Shown: positions 58,010-64,000 of the stretch, one piece after another | Numbering within the stretch: the first letter of the stretch is position 1 | Layout: each line of letters opens with the position of its first letter | Assembly: GCA_948470475.1 (NCBI GenBank) | Contig: OX419338.1 | Location: 7,436,205-7,500,204, forward strand | Reading direction: 5' to 3' | Source of the DNA: Galaxea fascicularis | Taxonomy: Eukaryota > Cnidaria > Anthozoa > Scleractinia > Euphylliidae | DNA: 64,000 bases | The notes under the pieces: model-generated | The model's input: the letters and a program-made list of their open reading frames with translations, nothing else | Database searches by the model: none | What the model was told of the DNA's origin: nothing | Translations under genes and position numbers: made by a program

Positions 58010-61000
58010 TCATGGTTTCTGATCTATTCCAGTGAGCTGAGAATCTGAATTACCAGCTCTGTATCCTTCAAAAGCCTTCAAATGCATTTCTGCTGGGTAA
58101 CTGCATTCCTTTACCACAGGCACGTCATTCATGGCTTCACACCACGCTGACACCGCAGGGTACAAAGACAAGTCACATCCAGTATGCAACTGCATCACAA
58201 GAAGACGTTCAAACCATGGCCACATTAAGTAGTCTCCCATCCCGGGATTATCACCTGTGTTTGGAGAGAAACACATAGTCAGGCCGGAAGATAGCTAGGC
58301 TACAGGGGCCACAAAAGAAGTGGCTGGGAAAGAATGACGAGGAAAAAAGGACAGAACGGGATGGGAACCAGGAGAGAAGAGAAGTGGGAACTTGAAGAAG
58401 AGTTGGTATTAGACAAAAAGGGATAGGAACTAAAAGAGAACAGAACAAGAGAAAAACTGGGAGATAAAGGAGGGAGAAAACAGAAAACATTGGGGGAATG
58501 GGAGATAGAGGATTAAGAATTTGAGGAGGAAGGATGGGAAAAGGAAACATTGGGTAAAGAATGAGGAAAGAATGGAGTTGGGTAAAGGTGGGTGTGAGAG
58601 CAGAACCACGTTAGATACTTGAGTTCGCGTTGCTCACAGGACGGTATAAATAAGTGTATTTCTCGATCCTCGCGTTAGTCAGATATTTCTTAACGCGCTT
58701 CGATGTTCCTGATAAACCCTTTATTAATCGACTCGAAGTGATGTAAAGTAGTTGATGCGTTACAAAACGGTACAGCAATGTGAAGCGTTGTCTAGCGAAG
58801 CGATGAAATGAAGCGATATAACTAAGCGGTACGAAGCGGTTTTGAAAACTAAGAAACAAATAACAAAATAGAACCAGAATTAGATTACTTAAAAAACTAC
58901 AACGAACTTGGCGTGAAAAGGTAAGACTAAAAGTGCAAATGATGAAAAGAGTGCAAACTTACTTCTGTATCCCACTGAGGGAGTGATCACAAAAGATTAA
59001 ATCGTTGAGTCTCAACAGGTTGACTTGCTAACTGAACTGACTCAACAAATTTCTAGACACGGTCTTAGAAGTGCAGTTTAAGGACAAAGAATAATAGTTA
59101 TCTTTGTTAACTTGATTTTGCGTGAGTAAATGTATCCGTTGAGCTAACCGCAATAAAAACAAATTGTAGTGGTACAAAGAAACATTAATGACTTGAAAGG
59201 AAACACGGAATACCATAGAACATTTGGCAGTAACAGTGGGTACTAATTTAGAGACTCACATATGAGAGAAAGCATATGAAAAAGAACTGAAAAAGAGGTG
59301 AGTGGAAAATGAGAGAAGAGAAATTTGACATGATGAGGGATTGGGGTAAGAAATGTTAAAGAAGTCGTACAGAAGGCGAGAAATGGTGGGGAAAAGCATT
59401 AATTTATGAAAAGACAAGAAAATAACATAGACTTTGACAAAAATAATAATAAAGGGAGATGATATCAAAACCAAAAACCAACTGAAGGTAAAGATGATGT
59501 AACTAGCTACTATGCACCAGTACTCATGGAAGAAATGACACTTCCTATGAGGCCATCAATGAAAGTATGAGCGATGCATTGTGGGCCAAAGTTTTTATGT
59601 ATGAAGAGTGTTTGTTCTTAATAATATTCTCCCACCAGACTCATGCATGACCATGGGTTTCCCATTTCGTTTCTTCCATGCAAGTTTTAAAAGCTCACCT
59701 CCAATGAATTTCTTGATTTCTTTCAAATACTTGTCAAAGGCAGCAACCTGCTTTTTCAGTTCCTTACGACCCTCCTCATTGCCGTGAATGCTTTTGTAAT
59801 ATGCAGAATTAATCTGAAAACGAGCATTTTTTAACATTACTGGTAAAGGACACATCAAGGATTCAGTGGGCTCTGCATGTTCTTGGAGAAAAAAAAATTG
59901 GGTTATTGAAAGACTGTATTTGGAAGCCTCATGTCAAACTGCAACCAGCCAGAAAATGTGCCATTATCCCACTGGTCTTGGATGGCTTTTGATCCTCATC
60001 TTCAGATGAGTTGGTTCAGGACTCCAAATTAATGTAGTCCACAAACAGACTTTAACTCAATGGGAAATCTAACCCTGGCGGGATTAAATTATAAATATGC
60101 CTTCTTAATATAGAGTCTTCAGTAAGAAAGGCCTGGCCAGGATTACTGTGACATCAGAGTGCGGATAACATGAACGTTACCTGAACTCTCTGAGAAGGAT
60201 GAGAAGACGAGTTATCAGACTAGGGGTCCTTACCATTTACATGGAAAACCCGGAAATTCTGGGTGGAAAATCAAATGGTACATACCATTCCATTTGGAAT
60301 GTTTCAGAAATTAAGGGCCATCGGCTAAATCAATGCACTTTTGCTGTTATTTTTTAGCTTTCCAACTGATACTAGTAAATTTTTTTATTCATCCATTTTG
60401 CGTTTGGACAAGCTGCGGCGTTGAATATTTACACCTCAAATTTCCACCCTAATGGATCGTGTAAATGGTAAGTGCCCCAGGTTAGCTGTCTACTTTCAAC
60501 ATAGGTGCTCTGTGCTATTAGACTCACTGCTTCCCTGACAGAGTTATAAGCATAATTTATTAATGAGTAAACTGTTGTCAAAGCCATAATTGTGACATTG
60601 TGATTGACATGGTTAGTTTATGCATGGAATATTTTATGTGATTTGTGTACTTACCGCACTACCCACAGTTTCAACCAGTATTCGCTGCTTGTGCTTTGCA
60701 TAAGGATCCTTAGGATGAAGTTGGGCCTTGTCAGGATACAACTCTTCCAAGTAATCTACCAGAAACACGAATATCAAATAGGAAATCGCACAACCTTGAG
60801 TACAATTCCTGATTAATAGGTACAAGTGATTTTGAAAATTCTCAAAATTAGCCAAGCCTTTAGGCAAGTGCAATTTGAGAACTTTCAAAATCATGAGTAT
60901 CTATTAATCACAAATTGTACGAGAAGGTCATGTGATTTTTTATTTATAGTTCGCTCAGCAAAACTGTGAATTGTATGAAGTTGCACAACTTGTAAATTAT

Positions 61001-63296
61001 TGCATATTTCAATAAATTAGTCCAACAAAAAATCATTCCAGAGAATGGTAACTTTGGTTTAATTGTGCCTTTTCATCCAGTTTCACCCATCAAAATGATC
61101 AAATTTGCAACGTTTGGCTGTTGGCACGCACTGTTGCCATGAAAACTTAATAGGTACTCCTGCTGAGTACTATTTGGGATTAATTGTACTGCTCTCGACC
61201 AATCAGAATTACCGGTAAGTAATTTTGTTGAGTGTACTATATAAGTAGCAAAATCTTTGCTGGTTCCAAATCTGCCTCAGTGTTACTTTGGGCTTTCATC
61301 ACAATAACACAGTCAAACTGCAGGGCTGCTATCAAGGCACCATGACTTGATCGCAATAGATAAAGTGTGATACCTACTGGTATAATCAGTTTATGTAAAA
61401 GACAAAAGTCTGAGACAGTTTTTGTTATGATATTGTTTGTTTTAATAATAATGCATGAAACCCAGCTGTCTTTGGTGCAAGGGAAAAAGTGAATGCTATT
61501 CATGGTAATGTAAAACAAAAAAAAATAAACAAACTCTACAAAATGACGCATAAATGCCACAGCGATGTCCCAGTTTATAAAAGAAGATTGGCGTTTTTTC
61601 CCTGCATCTATGGCACAATTCACTGTGCTCTGACCATAGACAATTCAGTGAGACAGTAACCAATAAAGATGCAAGCAATATATAAAGCTCTATTTGAGCA
61701 GGTACTCGTAAACATAAAGCCTTAAAAAAAATTCAGGCTTACGTGAGAGTTGAACCCATGACCTCTTTGATACCTGAGTGTTACACTTGCTCTACCAGCT
61801 GAGTTAACATTTAAGCCAACTCAGTGAGCTGGTCATTTTGTGAGTTCCATTTCATAGTAATTCCCTTGAGTGATGAAATCATATATGAAATCATATATTT
61901 GAACTGTTGATTAACAAATGAAGATGGAAGTGGTCTTTGCAGTTATAAGCACTAAAAAAAGTCGTCAGGCTTGCGTTGGAGTTGAGTATAACCACAGGAG
62001 TAGTGGGAGCTGTAACCACATGTCCATTGTAGAAGTTGAAATTTTGCCCAAATATGAAAGACCAGGCGAGCATAATTCTGTCAATCACAATAATTTAGGT
62101 ATTGCTGAACCATGTCAATTCACATTGCATATGATAAGTACATACCACAACATATTTCTGACTCGTATACAACCTTTCCATCAGGATGTTCAATTGCTGG
62201 CACTTTTCCAAGAGGGTTGAGTTCTAAGAACCACTCTGGTTTGTCCTTCAAGTTGATGTTAATGCACTCATACTCAATACCTTTGGCAGCAAGCACAAGG
62301 CGGGCTCTCTGTAAAACAAAGTAATACATATCTTACTATAGGTAGATTGTTTAGCTAGATTGATAGTGGGTGACTCTAGTCAGTGACGTCATTGGGCAGA
62401 CTATAGGTGAGTGCAGGCTCACGGCTAAAACACTATCAAAACATCTAATATATATAAACCAGATGAAAAGACAAAAGGTAGTTACTCAGGTTTCATGCAC
62501 TAAGTGATCATCAGACTAAAGTTTTTGCACGAGCTGATTTCAGTTTAAAGTTTGAAAATTTCAAAATCAATTAGGACGGTTGGTGGGGTGCATCTTCAGA
62601 TTGGTTGTGAGGAACTTGTTTTCATGACGGTATTTGGTAACGAGTTCAGATCTCCTTGAGTAGAGAAGCACTGCAGCTAGTCAATATACAGAATTTCTCA
62701 GAAAGGTACAAGTTGCAGCGGGAAGGATTTCCTTTGTGAGCATTTGCTCTCTGGATAATACACCATTTAATGTTGTAGCTGGTCATGCTGTCCCGTTAGA
62801 TTCCTAGATGAGCTTTGAAAGCACATAATATGCAGAAGTTTGTAGGCCAAAAGAGGCAGAATATTGGTAAATTTTGCCTGCTGTTCCTTTGTTTTGCAGA
62901 CCCAGTTAAGCATAGGTAGTATGAGGCACGAAAATATAGAAACTAAAACCCTCTGTATTATTCATATTTCATTTAGCTTAAATTTTTATAGTTACGGCTT
63001 TAGAAAGATTTCTGCACAGCTCCCAACATTGATTATACATGCGTCACTTTCATACCAATTCTGTACAAAAAACGAATAGAGTTGAGTCACAAAATGAAGA
63101 AATTAATGTGGTGCGAAGCGGTGCGGAAATATAGCCCAGTTAGGCAGTGCCAGCTAGCTGAGCTTAATTTAAATTTTCGTTACTCCCTCAGTAAATATGA
63201 CAATACCTGAGCGAAAGGACAGAACCTCATATTGTAAAGACGCAGGCAGTCCTTTTTAAAGGCTGGTTTTTCGGAGCCTTTAGAATAATGAGTCAT
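58010..63296 (-). CDS. GSTO: GSTO-2: omega-class glutathione S-transferase, 237 aa
   Basis: Five exons, all GT-AG: 63207-63296, 62146-62308, 60655-60755, 59699-59813 and 58010-58254. Exon 1 gives [20 protein letters not shown] then [10 protein letters not shown], with the omega catalytic cysteine at residue 26. Exon 2 gives [20 protein letters not shown] up to [18 protein letters not shown]. The C-domain follows ([56 protein letters not shown]) and the protein ends GIDQKP. Exons 2 and 5 have the same length as in GSTO-1 (163 and 245 bases); exons 1, 3 and 4 differ by one to two codons that cancel, so both proteins are 237 aa. Exon 2 is nearly identical to GSTO-1 at nucleotide level, while exons 4-5 are more diverged. 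Cytosolic thioltransferase or dehydroascorbate reductase activity is expected from the family. No lesion seen. Confidence 0.93.
58285..59480 (+). repeat. Polypurine tracts in GSTO-2 intron 4
   Basis: 58285-58600 and 59244-59480 are strongly G/A-rich on the plus strand, like GSTO-1 intron 4 at the same position in the gene. They are separated by ordinary sequence. Confidence 0.75.
60229..60472. mobile_element. Palindromic MITE of the CTTACCATTTAC family, copy 4 (best preserved)
   Basis: CTTACCATTTACATGGAAAA at the left, TCGTGTAAATGGTAAG at the right; 244 bp. It lies in GSTO-2 intron 3. The interior palindrome AATGGTACATACCATT is present. Confidence 0.85.
60799..60919. repeat. Imperfect long hairpin (about 50-bp arms) in GSTO-2 intron 2
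   Basis: GTACAATTCCTGATTAATAG...TGATTTTGAAAATTCTCAAA on the left pairs with TTTGAGAACTTTCAAAATCA...CTATTAATCACAAATTGTAC on the right around a loop of about 22 bases. Confidence 0.8.
61722..61825 (-). repeat. tRNA-derived SINE in GSTO-2 intron 2
   Basis: Minus strand: A-box-like TTAACTCAGCTGGTAGAGC, anticodon-arm-like middle, B-box GGGTTCAACTCTCACG, then GTAAGCCTGAATTTTTTTTA. The A-T-rich tail with CCTGAA, in place of a pol III terminator right after the acceptor stem, marks a SINE. A degenerate relative lies at about 61950-62000. Confidence 0.65.
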
Positions 63297-64000
63297 TTTC
63301 TCGCTGTGAACGCGTTGTGCAAGTGTTAAAAGCTCACCCTCTTTTGGCTTTCGAGAGATTGCGTGACGAGGCAAAGGGGTACCGGTACCCTGAGTAGGGG
63401 ACTACCCACAGCAAACAATAGCTGTTGGTTGTTTCGACATCGTGACGCAGCAGTTTTACCCAAGTGTTCTCTATGCATATGAAAAATAAATGTCTATAAA
63501 GTAACTGAGAGCCAAGCACTTTTACTTAAGTTTAATTTATAAAGTTATGTTTTCACGAAAGTGCGTCAATCTTCAATGAGCAGTCCAGCAGTCACGCAAC
63601 CTTGTTCATTGCCAAATTAAACCACGCAAAAAAACTGCAACAGTTGATGCAATTGTTATGGTAAGTTGTCTCACTGTGTTACGATCTTCGGCAGATCCAC
63701 ATAGCACAGTCCCTAGTTCTACGGCCAAGGGAATGGGGATCTGCCACCAGACGGGGTTGTCACGAGAGTGGTCTCTCTTCTTTGCACAACTACCAGTTGT
63801 TGACAAAAAGTTTGAAAGAAATTAGCACACATACAAGTCCCGCGACAATTCTCAACTTTCTTGGCTACGAGTATGAATTGGTTTTATCGACTGTCACACT
63901 CTTTTTTGTGTGTGTGAGAACGTTGAGGCTGAGCCCCGGCGGGGGGGGGGAGGGGGGAGGGGGTACTTCCTTATATGCGGCGCCATTAGCCGTTTTGGTC
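63297..64000. other. Upstream region of GSTO-2
   Basis: Expected to hold the GSTO-2 promoter; no motif could be assigned. A G-rich run (GGCGGGGGGGGGGAGG) at about 63939-63965 resembles the end of a dispersed G-rich repeat. No exon recognised. Confidence 0.4.

Noticed and set aside
61722..61825. Possible tRNA gene
   Set aside because: The A and B boxes are present, but the cloverleaf stems are imperfect and an AT-rich SINE tail follows. It is called a SINE instead.

Overview
This window is eukaryotic nuclear DNA. It is AT-rich, with GT-AG introns, AATAAA-type poly(A) signals and many transposon relics, and coding exons are a small minority of the sequence. The gene families (calponin/transgelin-like muscle proteins, omega-class glutathione transferases, a mannose-6-phosphate-receptor-type domain) and the repeat types suggest a metazoan, most likely a cnidarian such as a coral or sea anemone. 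That assignment is inference; no species can be named from sequence reading alone.

Layout, left to right. At 0.86-1.14 kb is one minus-strand exon of an MRH (mannose-6-phosphate receptor) domain. At 2.4-3.6 kb are a GIY-YIG/Penelope-like relic and a LINE 3' end. At 4.0-4.7 kb is the only convincing plus-strand gene, a basic orphan protein of 227 aa. From 5.5 to 48.1 kb there are four tandem minus-strand calponin/transgelin paralogues, here called CNN-A (5.5-17.5), CNN-B (19.0-25.0), CNN-C (28.8-36.2) and CNN-D (37.4-48.1). All share a six-exon plan with conserved intron phases and a 33-base penultimate exon. CNN-B and CNN-C look intact. CNN-A encodes only the calponin-homology domain and stops 8 codons into its last exon. 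CNN-D has two in-frame TGA codons, a duplicated last-exon fragment and a DNA transposon 6 bases from a splice acceptor, so it is probably a pseudogene. From 49.7 to 63.3 kb are two tandem minus-strand GST omega genes of five exons and 237 aa each. The first has a second, identical copy of its first exon about 1.1 kb upstream.

Introns and intergenic DNA hold many repeats. They include a hAT-type MITE with a perfect 8-bp target duplication, a four-copy palindromic MITE family, a TTAA-flanked inverted-repeat element, a TA-flanked inverted-repeat family, and a 1.1-kb nested fold-back element. There are also tRNA-derived SINEs, three LINE relics plus detached 3' tails, minisatellites, a (CGT)n/(GTA)n microsatellite and long polypurine tracts. 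I see no operon, CRISPR array, phage or prokaryotic feature.

Functionally there are two unrelated tandem gene families side by side: actin-associated CH-domain proteins and thiol-transferase-type GSTs. I see no evidence that they form one pathway. I did not find a convincing new multi-gene system; the main interest is tandem-paralogue evolution and how repeats have affected it.
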